Shown: positions 8,731 to 17,913 of the stretch, one piece after another
Layout of the letters: each line of letters begins with the position of its first letter
How positions within the stretch are numbered: the first letter of the stretch is position 1
Assembly: GCA_022783515.1 (NCBI GenBank)
Contig: JALEWR010000117.1
Location: 1 to 38,692 of the forward strand
Direction of reading: 5' to 3'
Length of the DNA stretch: 38,692 bases
Source of the DNA: Prevotella sp.
GTDB taxonomy: Bacteria; Bacteroidota; Bacteroidia; Bacteroidales; Bacteroidaceae
Position numbers and translations under genes: made by a program
Notes under the pieces: model-generated
The model's input: the letters and a program-made list of their open reading frames with translations, nothing else
Told to the model about the DNA's origin: nothing
The model's database searches: none

Positions 8731-11700
8731 ATCTTAATATTTAAACTTAGTTCATAGATATGGGCAAAAGGATATGCCAATCCCCGTTCATGCTTGATGG
8801 TGGAAAGGTAGAAGAACTGACCCATAGAAAGCGAAACCCTGATTTGTTTGATTGGGTGCATGCGATACAAAGATGCAGGAATATCGTAAGACAACATAAG
8901 AGACGTGCCTTCAAGGGTATATTCCGTATCCACAAATCGTGACGTTGGTGGAGTAGATTCTTGTGAGGCGATGTGCTTGAAGCGTGTTTCATCACCCATT
9001 TGTCGCCATCTGTTATAAAAAACTCGCCTATCTACATTGGTTAAAGGGTCTGCACCTTCAACCTTTGTGGCCAGAGTGCTGTTATATACGTTTGCACCCA
9101 GCCGATAGCCCAGAGTCAAAGAGAGAGAAAAATCTTTCCAGTTTGTCGTAAAACCGGATGTTCCTTGTACAGTGGGAGAAGTATCGCCCATTACCTGGCG
9201 TTCGTTATAATCGTATGTGTATGTTTGTTCTCCATTCTTCTTGATGAAGACCTCTTTGCCATTAGTAGGATTGATACCTGCCGATTTCATGACCTTCAGA
9301 GCTGTTAGCGATTCACCTTCGGCATATAATGGTACAGGAAGGCGTTGGTTGCCTTGTTTTATGTTTTCAGCATTATGGTTACGCAGATAGTCGCTAATCT
9401 TGACTATACGGTTACGGTTATGACTCAATGTCAAGTAGGCATTCATACCCACCGGGTTTCCATTAAAGATTCTTCCACGCAAAGAAAACTCAAAACCGGA
9501 ATTTTGTATTTTTCCTAAATTTTCCTTGGCATTGAGAAATCCCGTATGACCGGGTTTTGCAACGGTCATCACAAGATCATGAGTGGTGTTAAGATAAGCA
9601 TCTATACTACCACTCAACCGGTCTTTGAATAATGCAAAATCTATTCCTACGTTACGTTTGATGGTGCGTTCCCATTTCAAATGAGTATTGACCAATGCCA
9701 TTGGCACAGCCCCAATATGATTGTTATAGATGAGGTCTGGCTGATATCTGTATGCCAAGTGTGCCTGATAAGGATGAAAATTAACACTTCCTACAACACC
9801 TGTGCTGCCACGCAGCTTGAGCAGATTAATAAAACTATCATTCAGAAAATGCTCTTTGTGTATATTCCAACCCAATCCCAACATCCCGAATGGAGCATAG
9901 CGTTGAGAAGAACCGAATTTTGATGAACCTTCTCTACGGAAAGAGGCATCCAAAAAATATTTGTTTTGATAAATGTATTGCACATTTAAATAGCCTCCCA
10001 ACATACGCGACATATCCTTTCCTCCTTGTGGCGATGCTCCCTCAGCAAAGGTGGCAGCCATTGACACATGGTCGGCCTTGTCTGTAAGGACACCTATCGC
10101 AGTGTATCCATCCGAGTTTTGTTCTGTGGCTTGCAGGTTCATACCCATTGTCAGATGGAGTCGGTGTTGGTATCTGCTGCCAAATCCTTTATTCCACACA
10201 GCAAAAATGTTGAAAGAGAAATCTGTATAATGGCTGTGCATCATATCAAAGCTTCCTCGTTTCAAATTTTCCAAATGATTAAAGCGTTGTGACAAAGGCG
10301 AGAAAAAGCTCTCATGCCGATTATCTGTCACACTCATTGCTGCCAGACCTTCAAGTCTCAAGCCTTTCCATATATTCCATCTCATTCGCAAACTATTGCT
10401 TATCGTCTGGTCTCGGTTACTTATATAGCTGCTTAAACTCTTTTCATAAAGAGGATTGGCCTTCCCAAACGAAAGCTCGTCATTCAGCTCACCGGTTGCT
10501 TTATAGGGTATGTCATAAGGATTGAGTAAAGCATAATCGCTGAAACTGCCATAAGGCACATCATTGCTTTTGGTGTTCTCTAATCGTCCTGTGTACTGTA
10601 AGAAGAATTTACTCCAATCTCCATATATCAGATTGATGTATAAGGAGGCGGTGTTTCTACTGCTATTAGTCATCACACCATCTGTCTTGCTATATCCTCC
10701 CATGAGTTGATAACGAAAAAGGTGAGTACCTCCCATAAATGAAAGATTGTGATGATGAACAATTCCTCTTCGCAGCGGCATGTTAAGCCATGAAGTATTC
10801 ACACCGGCCTTCACTCTGTCCAGTTTTTCATAATATACCTTTTGTCGCTCTAAATCGCTTTTACTCTTACTTTTAAAGTCGCCATATATTCCTGCCATAC
10901 GCTCATATTCTAATTTTTCGGCAGCGTTTAATAGCTGATATGACGATAAATCTGCACTGGATAATTGGTAACGACCGTCATAAGTAACTTGTAACTTTCC
11001 ACCAACAGTGGGTTGAGAGGTTATGACCACAACACCATTGGCTGCTTTGGAGCCATAATAAGTTGTTGCTGCAGCATCTTTCAAAACGGAAACTTGCCTG
11101 ATGGTTGAGGGCTGGAGATTGAAAATGGTTTTTACATCTGTTTCCACTCCATCAAGAATGAATAGGGGAAGGTTGGTGCGGTCGCCTTCTACGAAAGTAC
11201 TCCTTCCTCTTAATATCATATCGGGTATCTGGTTAGGATTGGAACCTTGAATGTTATTGGTTGTCAGTTCAAATCCCGGTACATTATTCCTGATCATGTC
11301 CAGCAGATTGGTACTCACTTGCTTACTTAATGTTTCACTGTCAATGACAAAACTGGCACCGGTGTAGCTTTCCTTATGCTTGTTTACATATCCTGTCACT
11401 ACAACTTCATTGATTTGTTCTGCCCGCTCATTGAGTATAAAATGGTATGTGTCACGATTTTGTGTTACCCTTATAGTGTCATCTTTATAACCAGGCAAAT
11501 GTACTGCCAACAAAGAGGATTCTGTGGGGAGGCTCATCAAGAAATTTCCTTTTCCGTCAGAAATGGCAGAGGCTAATATCTGTCTGTTATGAATTGCTTT
11601 TACGAGAGCATGTTCCAATGGGAGGCCTTGACAAGAATGGATGGTTCCTGTGATGGTCTTTCTTTGGGCAAAAGCCGAAGAAAATCCTAAGCACAGCATC

Positions 11701-11744
11701 AGGGGGTAAAATAAAAGTTTATGTAGCGAGTAATTAACTGTCAT
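8727..11744 (-). CDS. SusC/RagA family TonB-linked outer-membrane protein (locus 1, no STN domain)
   Basis: Carboxypeptidase-regulatory-like N-terminus, plug VLKDAAATTYYGSKAANGVVVITS, long beta-barrel, terminal FFYLSTIKHERGLAYPFAHIYELSLNIKI. Confidence 0.95.
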   Translation of the reverse strand: MTVNYSLHKLLFYPLMLCLGFSSAFAQRKTITGTIHSCQGLPLEHALVKAIHNRQILASAISDGKGNFLMSLPTESSLLAVHLPGYKDDTIRVTQNRDTYHFILNERAEQINEVVVTGYVNKHKESYTGASFVIDSETLSKQVSTNLLDMIRNNVPGFELTTNNIQGSNPNQIPDMILRGRSTFVEGDRTNLPLFILDGVETDVKTIFNLQPSTIRQVSVLKDAAATTYYGSKAANGVVVITSQPTVGGKLQVTYDGRYQLSSADLSSYQLLNAAEKLEYERMAGIYGDFKSKSKSDLERQKVYYEKLDRVKAGVNTSWLNMPLRRGIVHHHNLSFMGGTHLFRYQLMGGYSKTDGVMTNSSRNTASLYINLIYGDWSKFFLQYTGRLENTKSNDVPYGSFSDYALLNPYDIPYKATGELNDELSFGKANPLYEKSLSSYISNRDQTISNSLRMRWNIWKGLRLEGLAAMSVTDNRHESFFSPLSQRFNHLENLKRGSFDMMHSHYTDFSFNIFAVWNKGFGSRYQHRLHLTMGMNLQATEQNSDGYTAIGVLTDKADHVSMAATFAEGASPQGGKDMSRMLGGYLNVQYIYQNKYFLDASFRREGSSKFGSSQRYAPFGMLGLGWNIHKEHFLNDSFINLLKLRGSTGVVGSVNFHPYQAHLAYRYQPDLIYNNHIGAVPMALVNTHLKWERTIKRNVGIDFALFKDRLSGSIDAYLNTTHDLVMTVAKPGHTGFLNAKENLGKIQNSGFEFSLRGRIFNGNPVGMNAYLTLSHNRNRIVKISDYLRNHNAENIKQGNQRLPVPLYAEGESLTALKVMKSAGINPTNGKEVFIKKNGEQTYTYDYNERQVMGDTSPTVQGTSGFTTNWKDFSLSLTLGYRLGANVYNSTLATKVEGADPLTNVDRRVFYNRWRQMGDETRFKHIASQESTPPTSRFVDTEYTLEGTSLMLSYDIPASLYRMHPIKQIRVSLSMGQFFYLSTIKHERGLAYPFAHIYELSLNIKI

Positions 11745-11778
11745 TGAACTTGTATCTTCAATCTATAAATATTGGATG

Positions 11779-11809
11779 CAAAATTACAATGCGTTTTTTA
11801 ACAATACAA
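11779..11809 (-). promoter_or_regulatory. Candidate Bacteroidota promoter for the locus 1 operon
   Basis: Minus strand TTG-N20-TAATTTTG (plus CAAAATTA at 11779-11786, CAA at 11807-11809), 35-65 nt upstream of the SusC ATG. Confidence 0.55.
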
Positions 11810-11946
11810 TACCTATTTTAGGTGATATTTTCACCGCAGATTGACCAACTCCATGGTCGCTTTACTCAAAATTATGTTTATAATAGGTATTTATATATGG
11901 TATTGCTCATGTGTGCTTTTCTAAATGCAAGTCTATCCCTAAATTC

Positions 11947-11978
11947 AAATGAGACCGCCCTTTCGGACGGCCTCATTT
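11947..11978 (-). terminator. Stem-loop terminator downstream of the metalloprotease pair
   Basis: AAATGAGACCGCCC-tttc-GGACGGCCTCATTT: two mismatches on plus become G-U pairs in minus-strand RNA (AAAUGAGGCCGUCC-GAAA-GGGCGGUCUCAUUU), GAAA tetraloop; only a weak U-tract follows. Confidence 0.7.
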
Positions 11979-12070
11979 GTCTGATTATACTGATTGGCTT
12001 GAGTAGTGCAGATTTGCATGATGTCTGCCTGATAGTACATTCTTGCCAACTTATCAACTTAAAAATTCAC

Positions 12071-14671
12071 CTACTCCATGTGTTGTTTCAACTTAGCCAA
12101 CAAGAGGGCGTAGTGGGCTTTTAGTTCTTCGTTTGCTGTTTTCTTCACTGCCCCTTCTAAAAGTTCTTTCACCTTTTGGGCATAGAAGAGATGGTATTCG
12201 GTTACGCGTGTGATGCTCTGACCCCACAAGTCGTTGGGCATACCATAACCATTGCCAAACGCCACTTCTTCGGCTGTGGGTTGGTTCTGCTTACGATGGA
12301 GGCTGCATTCGCAAGGTTGCAGGGCCGTCTCGTGGTGGTGGTGTGTTGTGCTTTGGCGTAACGAACGCAAACCTCCTGTTTGTCCTGCCTCCTGAACACT
12401 GGCGGTCATCAGGCGGACAAAGAGCTGTTGCATACTCAGGTCGGCTTTGGTCAGACTCTCATTTTGTGTGATGGTCTTGCCAAAAATATCTTGATATACA
12501 TCTTCCAGATATTCCATAGGCGAGTAAGAGGTAGAATCAAGATAGTGAGAAAGGAACAATTTGCTTGAAGAGAGCATAGACAAGGCCTGCACATCTCTTT
12601 CCACCAATCGGAACGGACGATTGCCCGCAGCGGGCAGCTTACGTTCTATCTCTTCGTTGCTCAAGGTAGAGAAGGTGCGTGCTTGCTTGAGAAGCCATTG
12701 TGCCGAAGCCTTTTGTTCTTCGCGAGGCACAACCTTATAACGTGGCAAACCCGATGTTTCGGAGGTCTGATACAGATAAATGCCCGACACATTGGCAAAG
12801 ACATTGCGAACATAGCCCATGGCCTGACTCAATATTTCTTCGTAAAGTTCACGCTTACGCTTGGCGTTATCTTCATCGTCAATCCAACTGTCGAGGTGGG
12901 AGAGGATATAACGCAGGTTCTTCATACCATAGTCAGACGCCTTGACAGGGTCGTTGCTGAGGTCTTCTTCCACTGCAGAGGGGTCGTAACGATGTTCTAT
13001 CTGCTGCACACCATAACGGTAGAAGGGGTCGCCTGCATGCTCTTCAAAGCGTTTGCAAAGACGTTCGTAATCGTCTTCATAGCCTTTTGAGTCGGGGAAA
13101 TAGCGATAAGTCTGGTCCACCATAAAGTAGTCGTACACACCGAGGAATGGCGGTGTGAGAGCCACTCCCTTGTCTTCGGGTTGTGCCACATAGTTATAGC
13201 GGGCATAATCCATGATAGACGAGGTGGTACCATGTTGTCGGGTAAACTGTGGCGAACGCAGAGAGTCGACAGGGAGGGCTGCCGAGGCTGCCATATTATG
13301 CATAAAGCCGAGGGTATGACCAATCTCGTGAGCGATGACATACTCTAACGATTCAAACACCAGACTATCCGATAGCTGCGACTTGCGGGCTTCGGGGTCG
13401 AGCTGAGCGGTTTGTACAAATCGCCAGTTGTTAATGACATTGATAATGTCGTTGTACACCAATACACTGGCATTGACAATCTCGCCCGAGCGTGGGTCTA
13501 CCCATGAGGGACCCATCGCATTTTCTATCGCCATGGGCAAGTAGCGAATGCATGAGTAAGCAAAGTTGTCGGGGTCGAACGACGGGTCGTCGGTGGGGAA
13601 GTCGCGAACCTGCATCACATTTTTAAAGCCGATGCGTTCAAAGGCTTTGTTCCATCTTAAGATACCTTTTTTGATGGCATCTTTCCACTTCAAAGGGAAG
13701 GTGTTTTCTACATAGAAGACGATGGGTTTGATGGGGTCCGACAATTCTCCTCTGTTAAAAGCAGCGGTGTCTTTGGGTTCTACACGCCATCTTCTCATCA
13801 CGAAAGCATCTTCCAGCTTACCGTCTTTTTCGCGTTTGATTTGATTCAAGAACACGCCCAAACGACTATCGCTCAATCTTGGTTTCATGGGTTCTTTGGG
13901 CAGAAGTGCCATGGTGAAGTTAAGACCTAAGGTGAGCGGATAGTTAGAAAGGCCTTTCGCCCCTCCTTTGCCGTTGATGTCGACGGTATAGCTACGCTCT
14001 TGCACGATGCTGGCGTTGGTGTCGAAGGCTTTGAGCGAGGTGATGCGTGTGGCAGCATCGTTAATTCGCGGACTAACGCTGAACGAACCCACTGACCATT
14101 GCACCACAGGGAAGAAGCGGTCTTCTTTCAAAAAGAATGAAGACGCATCGAAAAGTATTGAGCTGTCGCGTTTGGAGTAGGCCTTGATGGGGAATTTATA
14201 GAAGTCGAGGTCGCCATAATTGGCATTCACCTTCTCTGTCTTCGACTTGTTGTTGGTGGGCGACAAGGGTGGAGTGTTGACCACCTGCATGATGATTGAA
14301 CTGTCTTTTTGTATAAAACGGATATGGATGAGATTGCTGTTCTTAAAACCCACCTTACCCAATTGGGGGTTGGATGCCGACGTTACGGTAGCACCCAAGA
14401 GAATATCTCTGCCTAAAGACGATTTGGGTATGTCGATGAGCAGCTTCTCATCGGTTTTGTGCAAAGAGAGAAACGAGCTGCGGGCCGAGGTGATGGGTCG
14501 GTCGGTCAGGGCTTTCTCGTAGTTGCTTTTCTTCACTTCGGTCTTGGCAGTCTTCTTCTTTTTCTTAAACAAGGGGAAGATGCCTGCTTGCGATTCCACG
14601 CTCACCGCACTGAGGGCAAAGAGCATTATCAGCGGGAGAGTGAGGTATGAGCGGAATATATGTCTTTTCAT
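12071..14671 (-). CDS. Zinc-dependent metalloprotease (DUF5117/DUF5118/DUF4953-type, metzincin-like), paralogue A
   Basis: Zinc motif VIAHEIGHTLGFMHNM (HEXXHXXGXXH) and Met-turn-like SSIMDYARYNYVAQ; signal peptide. ATGA overlap with upstream paralogue. Confidence 0.92.
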   Translation of the reverse strand: MKRHIFRSYLTLPLIMLFALSAVSVESQAGIFPLFKKKKKTAKTEVKKSNYEKALTDRPITSARSSFLSLHKTDEKLLIDIPKSSLGRDILLGATVTSASNPQLGKVGFKNSNLIHIRFIQKDSSIIMQVVNTPPLSPTNNKSKTEKVNANYGDLDFYKFPIKAYSKRDSSILFDASSFFLKEDRFFPVVQWSVGSFSVSPRINDAATRITSLKAFDTNASIVQERSYTVDINGKGGAKGLSNYPLTLGLNFTMALLPKEPMKPRLSDSRLGVFLNQIKREKDGKLEDAFVMRRWRVEPKDTAAFNRGELSDPIKPIVFYVENTFPLKWKDAIKKGILRWNKAFERIGFKNVMQVRDFPTDDPSFDPDNFAYSCIRYLPMAIENAMGPSWVDPRSGEIVNASVLVYNDIINVINNWRFVQTAQLDPEARKSQLSDSLVFESLEYVIAHEIGHTLGFMHNMAASAALPVDSLRSPQFTRQHGTTSSIMDYARYNYVAQPEDKGVALTPPFLGVYDYFMVDQTYRYFPDSKGYEDDYERLCKRFEEHAGDPFYRYGVQQIEHRYDPSAVEEDLSNDPVKASDYGMKNLRYILSHLDSWIDDEDNAKRKRELYEEILSQAMGYVRNVFANVSGIYLYQTSETSGLPRYKVVPREEQKASAQWLLKQARTFSTLSNEEIERKLPAAGNRPFRLVERDVQALSMLSSSKLFLSHYLDSTSYSPMEYLEDVYQDIFGKTITQNESLTKADLSMQQLFVRLMTASVQEAGQTGGLRSLRQSTTHHHHETALQPCECSLHRKQNQPTAEEVAFGNGYGMPNDLWGQSITRVTEYHLFYAQKVKELLEGAVKKTANEELKAHYALLLAKLKQHME

Positions 14672-17358
14672 TTTGTTACCTCCAATGCTTTGTTAACTTT
14701 AAACAAGAGTAATTGATAATGGGCTTTTGCCTCGTTGCCGATGGGTGCTTTTACACATTTCTCGAGCATGGGTTTGAGGCGGAGCAGAGACGCATATAAA
14801 TATACATCGCTCTTGTCTACCAACGAGGTGTTGAAGGCGGGCAACATCGACATGGGCGGATTGCCGTAGGCATAGGTGTCGTTGGGGGTAGATGTGGCAG
14901 CTGTTGCCCCTCCGTCGATGGCGATGCTGCGACTTTTGTCTTTAACACCTTCTTTCACGATGGTGTGCGAATAGGTGAGATAGGTTTGTTGCAACAATCT
15001 TTCTTCGGCAGTGGGTGCTTTGGTGTTCATCACCGACTGGAAGATGCCGTTAAAGAGGTCGTCAAAATATTCTTTTTGGGTGTAGCTCTTGGGGTCGATG
15101 TGTTGTGCCACAGCTACCTTGGTACGGAGTCCCATCAAGCTATAGTTGTAAAATTCTGTCAGCTGGTCGTAGAAGCTAATGGTCATAAAGGCCTTTTTCT
15201 CCCATTCGCGGTTGGCATGGCTCTTGAGGTGGAGTGCTTCGTTGATGGCCCACTTCAATGCTTGGCGTTGCTGTTCCTTGCTCACCACTTCGTAGCGAGG
15301 TACGCCCGAAGAGAGTTTCATGTCGTTGATGCGGATGCCACCTACCAGTGCCACTACGTTTTGGAAGTGCTGATAATATTGCTGGGCTACAGCGAGGTCG
15401 ATCTTTTCTTTCTTCTTGCTGTCCTCGTCGTTGCGTATCCACTTCATCATGTTGGCAGATATGGTCTTGAGATTGCGAATGCCATAGTTGGCAGCCTTGA
15501 TGGGGTCGTTACCCAAGTCTTCCGACAAGACGCGTGGGTCGGTGTTAAGCAGTTTTTCGCTGTAATAGCGATAGCGTGGATTTTTCACACGTTGGTCCAC
15601 CATCTTTTCCAACAAACGCTCTTCATCTTCTTCCGAGTAGCGTTGTGGGTCGTAGTAGCGGTAGTTCCATTCGATGGCGTGCTGGTCGTACATACCGATG
15701 GTGGGAGCTGCAAAGAGCGAACCTTTGTCGCCGGCTTGTGCCACATAGTTGAAACGTGTATAGTCCATGATAGAGGGCGTAATGCCGTTGGTACGCACAA
15801 AAGCGGCATTGCGTAGCGAGTCGGTGGGATAGGTTGCAGAGGCACCGAAATTGTGCATCAGACCCAGAGCGTGTCCCACTTCGTGGGTGATGACATATTG
15901 CAGGGCATCGGCAAACTGCTCGGGATTGAGGCGGTCGGTACGCATGGTGGGGTCGGCACCTGCTGTTTGGGTGAAACGCCACTTGTAGAGCAGGTCTTCG
16001 ATGTTGCTATACACAAATACCGAGGCATTGAAAATCTCACCTGTATTGGGGTTTACCCACGATGGGGCAGTTGCATTTTCTTGTCCGTTGGGAATATATC
16101 TGATGCAGTTGTAGTTCAAATCGTCGGGGTCGAATTGAGGGTCGTTCTTGGGGAAGTCTACAATCTCGATGGTATTGCGGAAACCTGCTTTCTCAAAAGC
16201 TTTGTTCCACGCCAATACACCCTGCTTGACTGGAGCGACCCATGTCGTTGGGAATGAGGGATCGAGATAGAAACGAATCTTGTTGACAGGTTCGGAGAGC
16301 TTGCCGTTGTTGTACGCCTTGAGGTCTTTAGGTACGAGGTTCCAGCGGTGGGTGATATAAGTGTATTTGCTCTTGCTAATCTCGTTGTCGAAGGCGAGTT
16401 TGGAAGACGCGAAGATGCCCACGCGTGAGTCGGCTTTGCGGGCCCGCATCTTTGCCTTGGGCAACTGCATGATGCTATAGGTAACGCCCACGGTCACAGG
16501 TAAATCGCGTGCCACCGCTATGCTTTGCATCAAGAAAGCACTGAGCGAATAGTTGAAGTCGAGCGAGATGGTGAGGTTGTTGTCGAAACTCTTCAAGCTG
16601 CGAATAAACGACAATTCCGACTTAGGAGAAGTGGAAATGTTGAAGTTGCCTGATGTGGTGGGCATCACAGGAAGGAGTGAGTTGGGGCGTGCCAAGAGAG
16701 AAGTGGCATCGAACACAATGGCGGTGCTGTCGTTGTTGTAGGTTTCTATCTTAAAGGTGGTGATGAGCGGGTCGCGATAGTTCAGCTCGAAAGCCTGCTT
16801 CATCTCGGGCGAGGCCTTGCCATTGTTATAAAGGATGGCATTGGGTTGCTTCAGCACGATATTGCTGTCTTGCTTTTCAAAATAGAAGTTGAGGGGGTTG
16901 AAGTTTTTCATACCCACGGTGATATAGGTGGGGTCGGTGGTAGAAGAGATGGCACCGGCGAGCAACATCTCTTGTCCGAGCAGTTGGACCGGTACTTCCA
17001 TATAGAGCTTACCATCAACTTTGTGCATAGAGATAAATTTTTTGCTCTTTGCACTTTCCGACTTCTTGTCTTTAAAAATCTTGTCGTACTTGGATGTAGG
17101 CTTACTTTTTTTAGCCGACTCTTCTTTTTTCTTGGTAGAGTCGTCGGCTTTTTTACTTTCGTCTGCCTTTTGTTTTGCCGAATCGTCTTGTTTTTTCGAC
17201 GCATCGTCCTGTTTCTTGTCTGCCGCGTCTTTCTTTGTTTCGGTCTTTGTTTCTTTCTTGTCCTGTTTCTTTTCTTGTGCGTTAGCCGTTAACGCAAAAA
17301 GGCATAACGTGGCAAAAGCAACGCCCGTTATGACTTTGTTAAAAGAGTTTTGTCGCAT
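14668..17358 (-). CDS. Zinc-dependent metalloprotease (DUF5117/DUF5118/DUF4953-type, metzincin-like), paralogue B
   Basis: VITHEVGHALGLMHNFGAS and PSIMDYTRFNYVAQ; signal peptide LCLFALTANAQ followed by a long K/D/E/S-rich segment. Confidence 0.92.
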   Translation of the reverse strand: MRQNSFNKVITGVAFATLCLFALTANAQEKKQDKKETKTETKKDAADKKQDDASKKQDDSAKQKADESKKADDSTKKKEESAKKSKPTSKYDKIFKDKKSESAKSKKFISMHKVDGKLYMEVPVQLLGQEMLLAGAISSTTDPTYITVGMKNFNPLNFYFEKQDSNIVLKQPNAILYNNGKASPEMKQAFELNYRDPLITTFKIETYNNDSTAIVFDATSLLARPNSLLPVMPTTSGNFNISTSPKSELSFIRSLKSFDNNLTISLDFNYSLSAFLMQSIAVARDLPVTVGVTYSIMQLPKAKMRARKADSRVGIFASSKLAFDNEISKSKYTYITHRWNLVPKDLKAYNNGKLSEPVNKIRFYLDPSFPTTWVAPVKQGVLAWNKAFEKAGFRNTIEIVDFPKNDPQFDPDDLNYNCIRYIPNGQENATAPSWVNPNTGEIFNASVFVYSNIEDLLYKWRFTQTAGADPTMRTDRLNPEQFADALQYVITHEVGHALGLMHNFGASATYPTDSLRNAAFVRTNGITPSIMDYTRFNYVAQAGDKGSLFAAPTIGMYDQHAIEWNYRYYDPQRYSEEDEERLLEKMVDQRVKNPRYRYYSEKLLNTDPRVLSEDLGNDPIKAANYGIRNLKTISANMMKWIRNDEDSKKKEKIDLAVAQQYYQHFQNVVALVGGIRINDMKLSSGVPRYEVVSKEQQRQALKWAINEALHLKSHANREWEKKAFMTISFYDQLTEFYNYSLMGLRTKVAVAQHIDPKSYTQKEYFDDLFNGIFQSVMNTKAPTAEERLLQQTYLTYSHTIVKEGVKDKSRSIAIDGGATAATSTPNDTYAYGNPPMSMLPAFNTSLVDKSDVYLYASLLRLKPMLEKCVKAPIGNEAKAHYQLLLFKVNKALEVTK

Positions 17359-17535
17359 TGTATTGAGTTGTTTTTATGATTCTTGTTTGAGTAGTTGCAG
17401 ACTCCTGTTTTGCCATTAGCCTGTCGCTTGATGTTGAGTCGGATTTAGTAGGATTGTCCTATCGGGCAGACTCCTTATCCTCTCGTCATGACCAATCCTG
17501 TAAGATTGGGTACACAGCCTTGGCTTGTGGTGTTG

Positions 17536-17543
17536 CAAATATA
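17536..17543 (-). promoter_or_regulatory. Candidate -7 element for the metalloprotease operon
   Basis: Plus CAAATATA = minus TATATTTG, about 180 nt upstream of the ATG at 17358; no convincing -33 TTG. Confidence 0.35.
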
Positions 17544-17734
17544 CAATATTTAGAACGTTTTTTGGCTTCTCTCGGCCGTTTTCTTATTCTAAATGTTTGT
17601 CAACCCTATTATCTTGAGGCATAAAATAGCCCGAAAGTCAGGTTAAGTTGCCAAGAAAAGCAAGCCTTCTTGTCAGCTCCTCCATCCATAGAGTCATCAA
17701 ATATCAGTTCAAAATAGGCTGAATTGTTGTGGAA

Positions 17735-17800
17735 TACAGCCTTAAATGCACCTCAATTCAGTCTGTCTTGTACTTCAATTCAGTCTGTCTAACAGGGAGA
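17735..17800. repeat. Degenerate 22-bp-period tandem repeat, cluster 1
   Basis: TACAGCCTTAAATGCACCTCAA (17735-17756), TTCAGTCTGTCTTGTACTTCAA (17757-17778), TTCAGTCTGTCTAACAGGGAGA (17779-17800); an inverted TTCAGCCTAT-like unit lies just before it. Confidence 0.7.
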
Positions 17801-17913
17801 AAACAATGGGGTGGCACAGATAAAAAGCAAAAACGACAGATAAATCGGTGCTTGATGTTGAGGCAATAGCTCTCATCTTATACCGATTCATCTATCGTTT
17901 CTCGCTGTATTGC

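Noticed and set aside
502-11744. Classical polysaccharide utilisation locus
   Set aside because: No glycosidase, lyase, sulfatase or hybrid two-component regulator in the cassette; the linked enzyme is a protease.
11822-12124. 100-aa plus-strand ORF between locus 1 and the metalloproteases
   Set aside because: Runs through a terminator hairpin and into the 3' end of metalloprotease A; composition looks non-coding.
14965-15816. Plus-strand ORF of 283 aa antisense to metalloprotease B
   Set aside because: Shadow ORF: the opposite strand encodes a clear zinc protease with intact catalytic motifs; the translation shows no domain or signal peptide.
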